From contig ML210259.1 in the NCBI GenBank assembly GCA_004369085.1, positions 1-64,000 of the forward strand: 64,000 bases of DNA, read 5' to 3'. The position numbers were made by a program, and so were the translations under genes. Positions 10,383-22,773 of this stretch are shown one piece after another (position 1 is the stretch's first letter; each line of letters starts with the position of its first letter). The DNA comes from Coprinopsis marcescibilis (taxonomy: Eukaryota; Basidiomycota; Agaricomycetes; Agaricales; Psathyrellaceae). The notes under the pieces were generated by a model, which was given only the letters and a program-made list of their open reading frames with translations, was not told where the DNA came from and made no database searches.

Positions 10383-13300
10383 CTACAACCTCAAACTCTT
10401 CATCTTCTCCTCCAACGCCGAGCACGCCGCAGTCAGATTACACTGCACAACAGGCGCAGCAGCCTTGATAACAGGACTGCTCGGCACACTCAAACTTCCT
10501 CCCTGGCTCACGTTCGTACCAGTCGTCGTCGTCGACGTTGACGTTGAACCGGAACCATGGACTTTGGCTGAACCCGTCACCGATCCTCCCTCTCCAAGCC
10601 TGTACAGCTGATCAACATCCACAACTCGTACTACAGCTTTACCCTCCAACACCTTCTTGACCTTGTCCGCGTCCCATGGCTTGAACGCCGGCCTTGGCGA
10701 GTACGACGAGGGGTTCGGCGAGTAAGACGACGGCGATGAAGTTGACGAAGCCGAGTAAGTCGACGGCGAAGTCGACGAAGCGGGTGGCGAGGAAGCCAAG
10801 TAAGAGGACGACGACGGCGACGACGACGAGGAAGCGGATGACGACGATGAACCCGCCGAAGGCGCATCAAAGTGCTTAATCAACATCCCCCTCCCACTCC
10901 CACTCCCACTCGCACCCACAACCTCACCACCTCCATGCCCCGCAAACGCATCCCAAAACGCCTGCCCCATCTTTCTCAAAATCGTCTGACTAGCAACAGC
11001 AGCCAACATCGCAGCCTGCGCTTGCTTCTGTACCTGTTCCTGCGCCTGCTTCTGCGCTTGCTGTTGCTTCTGCTGCTGCTCTTGTTGCCCCAACTTTTGA
11101 CCCTGCCCTTGCGAATCACCCGACCCACCCGACACGGAAGAAGCAGAACTAGGAGGATGCCTCTTGAAACTCGCACTCGAATACGAATACCCACTCCCAC
11201 TCCCACCACCAACCCCACCCTTTCCACTCAAAATCGCAGAAAGCAGCGGTGAATAATGATACGTCGGGCCACCACCATTTCCACCTGCAGTACTGAAATT
11301 CGAGAAATTCGAAAACGGCGTGCGCGGTAACGAGTTGTTGTTGCTGTTGCTGCTGCTGTTGTTGTTGGAAGCATCCGACAAGCTCGAGGTCTGGAACCAT
11401 GACCGACCAAGCCTCGATGCCAATCCCGTAAGCTGCTGCTGTTGCTGCTGGTAGGCTTGTTGCTGCTGTTGCTGCTGTTGTTGCGATTGCTGCTGCTGCT
11501 GCTGCGACAAATACTGGTTCCCACTGGACTGCTGGTGCTGATGATACTGCGCAGCCATCTTGCCCCACAAATGCATCCTATACCTAATCCAAAAAACCAC
11601 ATCAACACCAACCCCACTTGAAGAAACAAAAAAACCACTCACGCATCAAGGTTCTTCATCGTAAACATATTCGATTCCGCAAACCCTTCAAACCCATCCA
11701 CACCCTCCTTCCCATGCACATCCCTCCCATGCGGCTCCTCCCTCCTCGCAGCACCCCCATTCAAATTCGGATTAATATTCATATCCCGTCCCCTCCTCCC
11801 AACCTCACCCAACCCAAGCCCCACAAGACTCACACTAGGCGCAGGCACAAACGTCGTATGCACAGCCGTAACGCCCCCCGCAAACATCCCATGCCCGTGC
11901 GCTGCACCAGCCCCACCGCTCCCGCCCCAAAACTGCGAGTGCGCATGGATCCGCGGGGAACTCGGCAAGTCTTTTTGCGTGTTCGGTTTGATCAGTGCTG
12001 ACGCTGAAGAAGAGGATGCACGAGCAGCGAGAACCTCCGCCGCGCTCTTCTCTGGCAACGGAGCTGGAGGCGGGAGGTCCAATCCCTCGATCAACTGTCC
12101 AGCCGCTGACACCGAATTCTGTCCATCAACAGGTACACCTAACCAAAGGAAAAACCCATCAGAAACCATGAAAAGACGAACAATATGAAATACGCACCAC
12201 GCCCATTCAACAACACCCTCTTCAAATTCTCAACCTCCTGCCTCAACGCAACATTCTCATTCCGGCTACTCCCAAGCTCACTCCTAATAGCTTCCAACAA
12301 CCTATCCCTCTCCGCAATATCACCCTCAAGAGTCGAGATATACTCTAAAAGTGCACATCAGCAACAAGCATACACCATTTTTTTTTAAAACCAACAAACC
12401 TTTCCGCCGAACCCTAAAATTCCTCGCACTAATCTTATTCCTCAACTGTCTCTTCTCCTTACTGCTCATCTTTGCAAACACTTCCGGACTAGGCCTCCAA
12501 TCAGCCGGCAACGACGCCCTCACTCCTCCACCCTCATCCCCATCTCCAGCCATCGCCATCGCCATCGCCATCTCATCCTCATCATCCCCAAACTCACTCA
12601 TCGCCCTAAACCCTCCTCCTCCTTGCTGTCCCTTTGCCCTCCCACCCCCATTACCCTGCGCCCCACTCCCACTACTAAACGCATTACTGACCCCATTGTT
12701 AAACGTCCCCATCGGGATCGCAAACGCAAACTTTTTCCCAATACCAAGATCAACCGGCGTCAGATTGCGCTGCCCATTCGGGAGCGGCGGAGGCACGATC
12801 CCAAGTCCAGACGACGAATGCGGGATCCCAACCCCAATCCCTACCCCAACACCCAGATTCGCACCCGCGCCGCCAGTGGCAGGCGTGACGGTGGTCGAAA
12901 CCCGCGAGGGTTGCACCAGAGTCCCAGCGAGCTGACTGTATGCGCTCGTGGTGGGCGCAGGGATCGTGATGGGCGAGGCAACAGGCGTATTCGCGGTCAA
13001 AGGCGAAACAGGGGTCGAAACCTCCTCCACCTCCTTTGGTTTCCTCCCAGGTCGTCCTTTTGCAGTTGCAGGTGCAGATGACGATGAAGCTGCTGTTGTC
13101 GCACTGGCTGGTTTACGGCCTCGTTTGGCGGGTGTAGGTAGATCCGTGTTCTCCTTGTCGACGCTGGCAGAGCTCGTGTTGGAAGTACCAATAGCGCCGC
13201 TCGCAACGCTCAGACCAGCTGTCGCGCTCGACCGTTTGGCGATTCCACCGCTCAAAACCGTTCCCCTCCTGCCCATGCCATTCCCAGACGTAGTAGTCCC

Positions 13301-14587
13301 GCGTCCCCCAACTTTAACTGGCGCGATCGTGAGCGTAAGTCGCGGTTCGTCGCTGGTAGCAGGCGACGGAGCCGAAAGTGGCGAAGCCGCAGAAGACGAC
13401 TTGCGGGCACTCCGACGATTGGTATTCCCAGTAGAAACAGCCGCCACCTGGACCTCGAGCTTCTTCCTTCCTCCCCGGGCCTTGCGCGTCGTCGGGGATA
13501 CAGTCTCATCCGCCATCTCCTCATCACTGCTCCCATCCTCCTCTTCTTCCTCCTCCCTATCGCTATCTTCCCCCATCGAGACTAGAGGCGCAGGCGAATC
13601 AACGAGCTGCGGATTGATTCCTGCATTGCCATTGGCACCGCTATTTCCATTGCCAGCGACGGATCCGTCAGCTTGCGTTTGGTTCAGCAGCTGCATCAGC
13701 GCGTCCATTCCCAGCGGCATACCCGACATCATGCCCATGTTCAGACTCATGGGAAGCGACATCCCATTCACATCCACCCCCATCGCCATCGAATCCAAGT
13801 CCATCGTACCAAACCCAGCCATGCCCATATTGCTAAACGGCGCAAGACCGGAGTCAACTGCGCCGTTGTTGCTATTGTTGGCACTATTGCCGCCGCTCGT
13901 GGGATTCGAGGAGGGATTGCTGGTGTTGGAGCGCATGCTGTGATTGCTGGAATTTGAATTGGGGGAGGAGCCCACAAAGGAACCACCGCCGTTTGAAGAA
14001 GAGGAGGAACGGTTGCTGCCAGCCGAGAAGCCAAAGGTCTCTTCGAGGCCTGTCATGTACGTGCCAAACGCATCGTGGTCCATCCCAAAGGAGGGGACGG
14101 TGCTGTCGCCAAACCCGCCCTTGACGCCGGTAAAGCCCATCATCATGTCGCTGTTCGACGAGGGGTCAAAGTAGCCGCCAAAGAGGTCGTCGCCGTCGTC
14201 GATTCCGGTGTTGGCGATTGCTGTCCTGGGTGCACCGAGCACGGTGGGGTTACCCGAGGTGGAGGATGGGCCCGCAGTCAGGGCGGTATTCGAGCCATTC
14301 GAGCCGCTAAAGTCTGGGAACCGCTCGCCTAGGGATTGCGAGGGCGGGGTAGCGAGGGGGCTGGGCTCTCTTGACGACGAAGAGCTGGCGGAGCTCATCG
14401 AGGAGGACATTGAGGGCGATGTGAGGCCTGGTGTGGAGGCAGGATTGGGGCTGCTGTTGACGCCGCCGCTGTTGTTATTGGCGCTGTTGGCGCTGAAAAG
14501 GTCTGTGTGGAAGATCTCCCCGATATCCCAGTCGTTTGTAGAGGGCATGGTGGGGGGAGGCAGATGTCGAAATCCGTCGACGAGCAT
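10383..14587 (-). CDS. Large bZIP transcription factor with AT-hook-like motifs and polyglutamine tract
   Basis: Exons (minus) 12400-14587, 12198-12344, 11643-12138 and 10383-11583 make 1343 residues. The basic region lies at about residues 700-729 (EKRQLRNKISARNFRVRRK), with the N-x7-R bZIP signature split by an intron right after it. The zipper follows (EYISTLEGDIAERDRLLEAI, then LRQEVENLKRVL). The first 690 residues are low-complexity Ser/Asn/Gly/Met with acidic stretches (a run of Glu and Asp near 350) and two AT-hook-like cores (PAKRGRKPA and KGRPGRKP). The C-terminal exon has glutamine runs (CTG/CTT repeats on the plus strand near 11.46-11.51 kb) and Ser-rich tracts. The family binds DNA as a dimer in the nucleus. 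Close basidiomycete bZIP proteins share the KEKRQLRNKISARNF core; the specific regulon is unknown. The start is the ATG at 14587; an ATG at codon 13-14 is also possible. The 3' flank is duplicated in unit A1. Confidence 0.88.
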
Positions 14588-17219
14588 TGCTCCAAAGTAT
14601 TTGTCAGACAACTTCTTATCGATGCTTGGAATAAAGAATGGAAAAAGATAAGTGGTGCGAAGAAGGTTGTGGTGGAGATGAACGAAAGAACAGCTGCAGT
14701 CAGAACAAACGAAAAGCGGACCCCTCGAGGCATGCTGTCCCTCAATGACTCAGCGATCCGACAAGGCGGCAGGCGGCTAACAGCCCATAATAGGCTATTT
14801 TTTCGAGCGGAGTTTGACTGTTGCCATCAAGGATCACAAATCTCGATCGCAACCTGCCGCGAGCTGACGAGTCCTGCAGGCATCGATCGAAATGTCGGAA
14901 TGATGTCAAGCACTACGTCCCTTGCTCCCACTTTAATTCGACTGCGAACCGCAGCTGGTGCACAGCACACACAAATCTCCATCGCATTCCTCTCGTCAAA
15001 AAGCTGTTGAATGCAACACGACCTTACCTGCCACTGACAACTCCCTTTATGTACATCCCTACCCCACATGTCACAAAGAAGAATCGGATTACCGATAATC
15101 TGCTCCAATCTTAGCCATTATCTCCGCCTGCCTCGCCTTCTGGAATCTTCTTCAAATCCTCGCCTTTGTTACTTTTGTCCGGGTGCACCGTCAACTGACA
15201 GCCCACCATTCATCCCAGACACTATCGATGTCGATAACGGCTGCAACCCCTCGGGAAATCCCACCTTTTCATTTTCTCAAACCTGGGGTCCTTCCGACTC
15301 GCTCGTACTCGGCTCTTTGTCGCTCAAGACCCTCCTTCTCTCGCCTTTGACATCGGATGCACGAAAGCTTGTCAATTCTAGGCAGCTTCCGCTATACCTA
15401 TGTGATGCCTTTGTAAAACTCCCAGCATACCCCTGACCCCACTACCTCTTCCCAGCTTCGATACATCGTGTTCCGCGTCTACAATATCCAGTGAGTATAA
15501 TTACTCCCAATATACGTCCACAACAACCACAACTTCGAATGCTGGTATGTTTTCGTAAAACCCCCGATCCTACTCTCAAAGTCCTCTCCGCTAACACGAC
15601 TACGTCGTATCCCGCGTCTACAGCGGGATCGATTAACGTAGCACACACTGCAAGACGACCGACGTATCTAGTAAGCACCTACAGAGGCGCCTTCCCCCGA
15701 TGCAAAGCCCAAAATTTACCAGCGAGTATACTAACACCTAACACCATACATTTCCAAATCTACTTCCCGGACTTGCTCCACATGTAAACTGGTAAAGCCC
15801 CGGTATACTGAGCCCAATACATACCTTACATACCTCATCCTAGTTAGTTATATCCCACATATGACACCAAGATCCCCGTCTTAAACCACCCAATTTCGCG
15901 GGCCCGACCCTCCGTTACGACGAGCATTCTTTTACACTGTAAATGAATGGATGTTTTATGTGCCTTGCGCGCTTAGAAAATGCAATGATCCAATGCCTTG
16001 GCAACGAGGCTTTGCTGAAGTTTATACTAGAACAACCTCTATTCGTCCCATGCCCAATTATTTCATGCGTAGCCATTGCAAGGCAGGCTTCTTAGACTTT
16101 GTACCAAGATGGTGGTTTTGCGCTGCGCAGGACACTTGTGCGTGCTTGTTCCTGACTTCCACCGACCTACCCATACAAACGGATGAGACCGCCCTAGCCC
16201 AGTTTCAATGGTACCAGCCAATGCTTCACATCCTCTGACCCGAGCCACAAGCGACCCACCGACCGGTCTCGTCTACACCTCATCGAGTGCATCGGAGGCA
16301 TACCCTCCCAACGAGCGCTCTCCCGTATCCACCATCAGGGCTACATTCCAGTACCCATATCGTCGCATAACACATCCCACCCTCGTCTTCCCCCTCCGAC
16401 CGGACTCCGTACCACCAAACCCAGCAGCCAAAAGCCACTCTGCCTCCTCAAAAAGTTCCGACTCGCAAAAGGCTCCGGCGGCCCAGCGAAGCACTCTAGG
16501 CACGTTTGTCAGAACAGGAGCGACGTGCAGAGGAAGAGGCCAAGGAGAAGAAGAGTACACATGTCCTGGAGCTTGAATTGAAAAACACACCGAGCTAGTT
16601 CACTGGCAGGATGATAGCTCCAGCGACATGGCCTTCCGCGGCGCATATTGATTCTTGTGCACTTGACCTGCCGGCTCTCGATTTTCAAACACGACTCTGC
16701 GCGATCGAGGTGGTAGTACTAGTAGCAGTAGATAATTTACTGATAGGTCGTGCAGCAGGACTTTGATAGCATGCAGTGCTGAGTGGATGGGCACTGAGCA
16801 TCGACCCAGTTATTCCTCCTCGACTGTGCCAGCCTGGTCTAGTGAGGCGGAGATCTGACCTGGAGAGAAAACGAAGAGGTTTGCTGTGTGTTATGCTTGT
16901 CTATCATTAATTTTGCTCGTGCGGCGTGATGGGCAGTTTCAGTCCCGTACAGGCGAAACATGCATCGACATCTCGTCACCGCACTGCAGAATGTCCGAAT
17001 GAACTTGTCCTGGAACAGATTCGAGGTACTTCACACTCCCAATAGCTATACTTGAACGGCATGTACATACAGTACAGACAAACCAGGACCAAAAAACGAA
17101 GCTCGATATACAGCAGCCTTGACGGTACTACTACTAATACTACTACAATTATATACGCACGTTCACGACTTGTTGTTACAAAATCATTTATTTACATTCC
17201 ACTCAACGAAGAGCTCCAC
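14588..17219. other. Intergenic upstream region of the bZIP gene
   Basis: About 2.6 kb between the bZIP start and the 3' end of the BAH-like gene. Several open frames occur (15068-15436 plus, 15951-16238 plus, 16273-16590 minus), but none shows a domain, signal peptide or credible splicing. The part next to 14.6 kb must hold the bZIP promoter and leader. No RNA gene was recognised. Confidence 0.45.
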
Positions 17220-18309
17220 TCAGACGTCCCCAAAACACTGTGGACACATCAAGAAATTCAAATCCATCAGAAACTCATAAACATCGTCAAAATCAGGGTG
17301 CAATTTGGCTTTCCACTCGAGCGAATCTCCAGCGCCAATCGTGGTAAAGCCAAGAGACCAACTCCCAACCACCCTCCACCAACTCTCCGGCACAAGCTCT
17401 GCCCCTCCGAGCCCCCTAACAATCGGCAGCGCCCGCAAACCCCCTACATCTCCCAGCTTCAGCTCTGCCAGCTTCTTGAACGCGGCGCGGACAGGGCCAG
17501 ACCCGGACCCACAGTGCACCTCGCAGAACCACTGCAAGCAGGTGGTGCAGTACCGCTGCTGCTGCGTATTGACGTTGTAAAACTCCTTGCACGTGCAGAA
17601 CTCTTTCACTGGCGCCAGCTTGCCATCCACCACCGAGTACCGGCTGACGTACATCATGCGCGGGATGGCTGCACGGCCAGGCAGCGCCTCGTCATACGTC
17701 CACCAGTACATCCGGGCTGCAGCAAAAGTTAAAACACACATTTGACTCTGTGAGCCTCTGTACGGCTTTGGAGCGGTGGGACTGCGCACTCACCCTCGAT
17801 ATCAGTGACCGGCCATACCCGTTGCTCCTCCGTTCTGATCAACTCAAAGGGAATGAGAGCCTGCGTGACAACCGCCCGATCTCTGCAGCGCAGCATCAGC
17901 AACCTCATCTCTTATTTAAAATCCAAGCCAAACCTCGCGTCAAATTCCTCTGGATCAAGTTGGTCGGGATGCTTCCAGATAGACCCAACCATGTACACCC
18001 GTCCCGTGCCTGTATGCTCGTACAGCGCATCCACAAACGCCCTGTCGTAGAGGTGGTGGTTTTCGGGCTTACGACATTCTTCCAATGTGTGTTCCTTAGG
18101 CGCCAGAAAAACGCTGGACGATGGTTAGGGCTCGCAAAGCTACAAAACATATAATGCCAAGGGAAAGTGAGTACTTACGAATTTCCCTCTGCGACTTCAG
18201 TGTCCCCGTCGAGTACGATATTTACCCTACGGTGGTAATGGCGACTTCTTATGAGCTGGGATGCAGTGGGCGTCACGCTAGTCTGGGTTGCACGCCGTGT
18301 CCTGGGCAT
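17220..18309 (-). CDS. BAH-like domain protein with C-terminal Cys/His zinc motif (intact copy)
   Basis: Exons (minus) 18179-18309, 17934-18113, 17794-17882 and 17220-17716 total 897 nt, 298 residues. After a basic N-terminus (MPRTRRATQTS...RSRHYHRR), residues about 30-150 look like a bromo-adjacent-homology fold: VLDGDTEVAEGNSVFLAP, then RVYMVGSIWKHPDQLDP, then ALIPFELIRTEEQRVWPV. The C-terminal part has a zinc-binding half-PHD pattern: C-T-C-K-E-F-Y followed by RYCTTCLQWFCEVHC, and ends CPQCFGDV. BAH and PHD modules read histones, so a chromatin role is the family expectation. The intron 17883-17933 removes what would otherwise be an in-frame TAA. All four exons join in frame, so this copy looks functional, in contrast to the copy at 22774-23834. 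Assignment to BAH is by pattern, not by search. Confidence 0.68.
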
Positions 18310-18678
18310 AACGATAGAAATAGTGTGTTGGTTTTGCGTGGTAGTATATGTAGAACTGGGACCAACAACGTTGACTCGGTCGGACCACGCTCCTTAAAAG
18401 GAAGACCACATCAATGATCAAACTCTCACGACCGTGACGCGCCAAACAAATCCTGGCCCGCATAGCCACACCGAATAGGACCTCTCTCGACTGCTTCCCT
18501 GTCTATGCCCCTGAACCCACCACGATTGTAGTTAAATACAAGGCTCATGTAAATCCCCACATTCGACACATTAATACAGCTCTGAGTCATACCCAACATC
18601 GATTTTCAATGTCAACTCTTTACATGCACCATATATGACAGATGTCAGATTGTGTTATAGGCAGGCTGCGACAACGCG

Positions 18679-19574
18679 CCTATTATAATTCATGGTCTAC
18701 CGGGTACGGTTATAGTACCCACCCATACAAGAGCCTACAAGCCAGATCTCGAGCCTGAATGAAACTGTATGATATTACATTCGATTAAGATTAAGATCAA
18801 ATTATTGAGTACTATTTATATCCCAATCTATTCTATGTTACCTCCGCAACGCCGCACGCCAACGATAAATGGGCTTCAAGTTGACCTGTAGACAGCCACC
18901 CACCTCGGAGTCACCTTTTTCTCCACAACCACAGCCCAAGTATCCATATAAATCACTCTGCCATCCGTACTTCCTCACTTTCTCACCTACCACCTTCAAA
19001 TCAAACCCGCTCCCCCCAGCAGCACTCACTTTGAGTCCTCGTGTTTTGCCGTACCCAAAGACCCGTTCCTAAGCGCCCAGACGTACCGGCGATGCCTACA
19101 ACCTTCATCCAAATCTGAACGCAATCAATAGGGACCGGGTAGAGCGACATCATGACCAAGGACAAGAACACCAGAGTACGGTTGTGGTCTTGTACCAAAC
19201 TCATTGAGTGTGACATAAGCTCCGACTTGCCCTTAATACTAAATAGTACTTAGTATGGTCCTTGAGCCAGCGGATAATGTGCAACAGTACTAGGTCATGT
19301 AACCGAAAAACCGCCGCTGGCTGAGGTCGTCCTCCGAGTCCTAGAATAGTCACTCCGGCCAGCTCGGGATAATCGGTTTCTATCGATACCTTCATCATGA
19401 TATACGATCTACTGCACAGCGCCGCGGTGAAAACAGACCATGTTTTTTGGTTGCCACATGAATTGTATGATGTGGGTTAGAGCCAGAAAACAAATACAAT
19501 GTGTAGTCAGTGCATGTTGCCACCGACTCGGATGCCATTGTGAGTGTACAGATACCGAACTCTGTGACACGTTT
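18679..19574 (-). other. Segment present only in duplication unit B1, with a possible gene fragment
   Basis: Unit B2 passes straight from ataggcagattta to gctccatgtt, so these roughly 890 bases are an insertion in B1 or a deletion in B2. On the minus strand, 19398-19240 encodes residues ETDYPELAGVTILGLGGRPQ. With a gt...cag intron (about 19107-19190), another exon reads GAYVTLNEFDLDEGC then RRYVWALRNGSLGTAKHED. These could be exons of one unrecognised gene or a captured fragment. I cannot name the family and did not find a full model. Confidence 0.3.
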
Positions 19575-20816
19575 CGGCTCCATGTTTAGGCACCGGCACT
19601 CAGCTGGGCAGGGGCTAAGAAATCATAAATTTGGCAGGCTGAAACATGGTGTTGGCACGGGACCACGTGTTGACATAGATAGATCTGCAGTCCTTGAATT
19701 TAATCGATTAAGTGGATATGGGCGGCTAATTTCATCGGTCACCACAATTCACCGTGCGGGAGTCTGATAGATCCGGGGACCCCAGACGCTATAGCTACAG
19801 CTGGCTACTGTCGTTCTCACAGCACACTTCAGTGGCACGTGGGAGACCAACAGTGAGACGAACCCTCCATCTCTCGTATTCTTCTTAAAACCCGTAGCAC
19901 AAAAAGAAAGCATTGCCGATACCGATAATAACGCGTAACTTTTGCTTTCTTACCCTTCAAATGGGAGACATGGTGCCAGCTATGGTTACGTGCTTAGAGA
20001 TAATCGTAACGAGGAACCTAAAATGGAAAGGTACATGCTAGTACAGCCTGTTACTCCCACCGTGCTTGCTTCTTTTACCTGTGGGAGGTGTTCGAAGCAA
20101 GGTGTACGGGGCACCCAGGTGGACACCTTATACACGAGGCCTCTATAATCGGCAGAAATCGGTGACCGGCTCATGTAAGAGTGGTGGAAGACTATCAAAG
20201 TAGGAACAATGGACTATTGTAGATTGGACTGACTCGGACACCGCGCTCGCGCAACCCTGGGTGATGTTGTACATCTATGAGGTCACAGAACATCTAACTT
20301 ATTTGGTACTACCACTTCTGAATACAAAGGATGACGAGGCGACTGGAACGGGACCTCAAAATCACTATCAGCTGCCGTACAGCAGCCCCCATACCAGCGA
20401 CATAGCTGTGGCATAGATACCATGGGTCCGATGTACCTTCTCCGCAAGTGGAGCATCAGATTCCCCGGGGGATAAAGGGAATGTGCCTGATTCAGGATCT
20501 GAGTGAGCGTCTAGCATTATCAAATCGGATCGTACCGACCCAACCTTGAACATATCGGTGATCTTCACAGCTTTTCTGCCACAGTCTCCGGTCGCAAGCC
20601 TGGCAACTTGACTGGAAACGTCTCCATGCCAGTGGTTGCAAGCATGGAAACTTGCAAGGGATATCCCCGTATTTTCGTTTTCATCTCTGTTTCTCGTAAT
20701 GGCAGCCTCTTGTTCTTCTTCTCGTTAAAAGCGGCTTTTTCTTACTATCAACTCGTCAGATCCCCCAGCCAAGCAACCAACTTACCGCTTACCACCACTC
20801 GATACGCTTAGGCTCG

Positions 20817-22125
20817 ATGGATCACCTAAATGTGAGCTATACGCAAAGTACTCATCGTCCATACCTACTGATCTTTTCCAGCTGACACACAAGGTGAGGA
20901 AGACGAGCGAAAACCGTCAAGGACAAAATTCCGACATCTGGTATGCGAACTGGGAAGATAATGATAATCCTCAACAAGGAGCGGTAGGATACCAAAATGT
21001 TTGAATATCTCCAATACTTACCTAAGTTCTATATAACAGCTTGTCGCTGTTAAGGTTGTCCGAGGGGTCGGCCTGGGACCTGAGTTTCGACGCAAATTCA
21101 GAGAGGTCCGTATGGGTCCAGTCCACCCCTTGCCCTTTATTCACTGGCTCCTTGACAGAGACTCTTGCTTGCGTTGCTCAAGTGGGCAACCCTCAAGCAT
21201 CCTCACATCGTGGAGACGTATGGACTGGTAGACGGCTTTGGTACACTTCCTGGCATCGTCATGAAGAAATACCCCGAATCCCTTCAGCACAGATTAGCTT
21301 CCTGCAACACATCGGATAACGCCAATGTCAAGCTCCAGTGGTTCAAGGATATAGCGCTTGGACTCAAATTCCTTCACGGGCATGAGCCACCTGTCCTCCA
21401 CGGGGACTTGCGCTGCGTACGTGCAACCGTACTTTTTGAACATTCGATACTGACAGTGTTTCAAAGGCCAACATCTTCCTGGACGACGAAGGCAGATGTG
21501 TCATCGCAGATTTTGGCCTCGCGTTCCTCATAGACGCGTCAGAGTGTACGTCAACAAAAGTTGCAGGCAGCTCTCGCTGGATGGCGCCCGAAATAATGGA
21601 TCCAAAAAGTGTCGAAGAACATGATCCCTACCACAGCTTTAGCGCCGCAAGCGATGTCTTCTCACTTGCCATGACTGCAATTGAGGTGTGTATGATCGTC
21701 TCTACTATGATTTTTCAAGTCAGTGGTTATCGACATTGACCAACTACAACCCTTTTGCCAGATCTTTACTGGCAAACCTCCATTCCCCAAGAAGAATGAT
21801 GGCGCCGCCATCTTGGCAGTTATATCTGGATTACGCCCAGATATGCCCGAGAGTATCACCGCTAACCCCTCTCTTGCGAAGGTAGTGCGCAAGTGTTGGG
21901 ACCAGAATCCTCATCACCGGCCGTCGATGTCTTGGGTGTGCTATCAGCTCGGCCTCGTAAGTCTTTCACCTGTGATCAATGCAAGGATTCCGTGTTTGAC
22001 AGTCCCTGCAGACATCTTCCTTCGCCTACATCAAGGAATGGTGAGTGCTACACTGGGTATCGGCCATGTCGGATGACCTTTCTAATTTTAATCTTTCCAA
22101 TAGGCTTGGATCTACCGGCAAGTGA
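20817..22125 (+). CDS. Prot kinase-like protein, tandem copy 1
   Basis: Eight exons: 20817-20831, 20882-20983, 21040-21105, 21159-21416, 21467-21685, 21762-21956, 22012-22040 and 22104-22125 (906 nt, 301 residues). All introns are 46-76 nt with gt...ag ends. Kinase landmarks: beta-3 lysine in LVAVKVVRG (K44); hinge-like PGIVMKKYP; catalytic loop VLHGDLRCANIFLDDEG with D144 and N149 but Gly in place of the usual Arg of HRD; DFG at 162-164; activation end SSRWMAPEIMDP; and late helices NPSLAKVVRKCWDQNPHHRP. The P-loop region is short and poor in glycine (RKTSENRQGQNSDIWYANW). Such HGDL-type kinases are expanded in basidiomycetes and are usually cytosolic Ser/Thr-like enzymes of unknown substrate. 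The essential residues are present, so activity is possible. The N-terminal 5-residue exon is the least certain part. Confidence 0.72.
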
Positions 22126-22773
22126 ACTGTGATTGTGATCGCCACACGTTTTACTGCTCTTTGTTGCTCAAGGTCTCCTTCAAGTTCTCTCGCCATTGTA
22201 TCAGTTTCCGCTGTGTATAGGTTATGCGTCAGAGTTTATTTGTACTGTTTACCATATGGACTGACCCCTGCGTACATACATGGTTAGGTATATATGTACA
22301 TTATCGTGTATGTTCAGTGATGCGTCAGCGTGCCAATCTATCGAGCTATTTACAAAATGCTTGTGCTACATACCTATTGTTGCTCAGACACTGTTCAAGT
22401 TTGTGTCGTTAAAGCCACGTAATCGTACTAAATTAGATTTCTGACATACAGAATATTGACGTGAATGTCTTCTTATAACCCTTAACCCACTATCCCGTGC
22501 TTCCCGTAACGAAACTGCGGCTCGCTTTGCCGCATTCGGTGCTCCAGTTTGTTCTGTGAACGAACGACTGGTAAGTTTGGCATCCAGGACCTTCACACAT
22601 TGTTCCAGACACCAAGTGGCATGACAGTTTCGCAGGTTTCAAAATTGCACTACAGCATCGTTACACTCGCTCCTTTCTCTTTTTATGCGGTACTATCGGT
22701 CATAGACACACATTCACTATTTGCTGTTAAGAAACTGTATATACGTTTACTCGATGAAGCAACGGAACATTGA

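Larger units (their letters stand above)
17200..22460. repeat. Segmental duplication B, unit 1
   Basis: A diverged tandem copy with 22750-27020. Both units have a minus-strand BAH-like gene, then matching spacer blocks (catgcaccatatatgacag; gctccatgtttaggcacc versus gctccatgttttggcacc; gtgtacggggcacccaggt versus gtgtacagggcgcccaggt), then a plus-strand kinase gene and the tail gttcaagtttgtgtcgttaaa. Unit 1 has about 890 extra bases at 18679-19574. Ends are estimated by eye. Confidence 0.88.

Noticed and set aside
12351..13943. Long plus-strand frames (194 and 331 codons) opposite the bZIP gene
   Set aside because: Antisense shadows of low-complexity coding sequence; no domain and overlapping the conserved bZIP exons.
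17882..17934. In-frame TAA in the intact BAH-like gene read as a lesion
   Set aside because: A 51-nt gtttgg...tgcag intron removes it and restores DARDRAVVTQALIPFEL, and the same intron works in copy 2.
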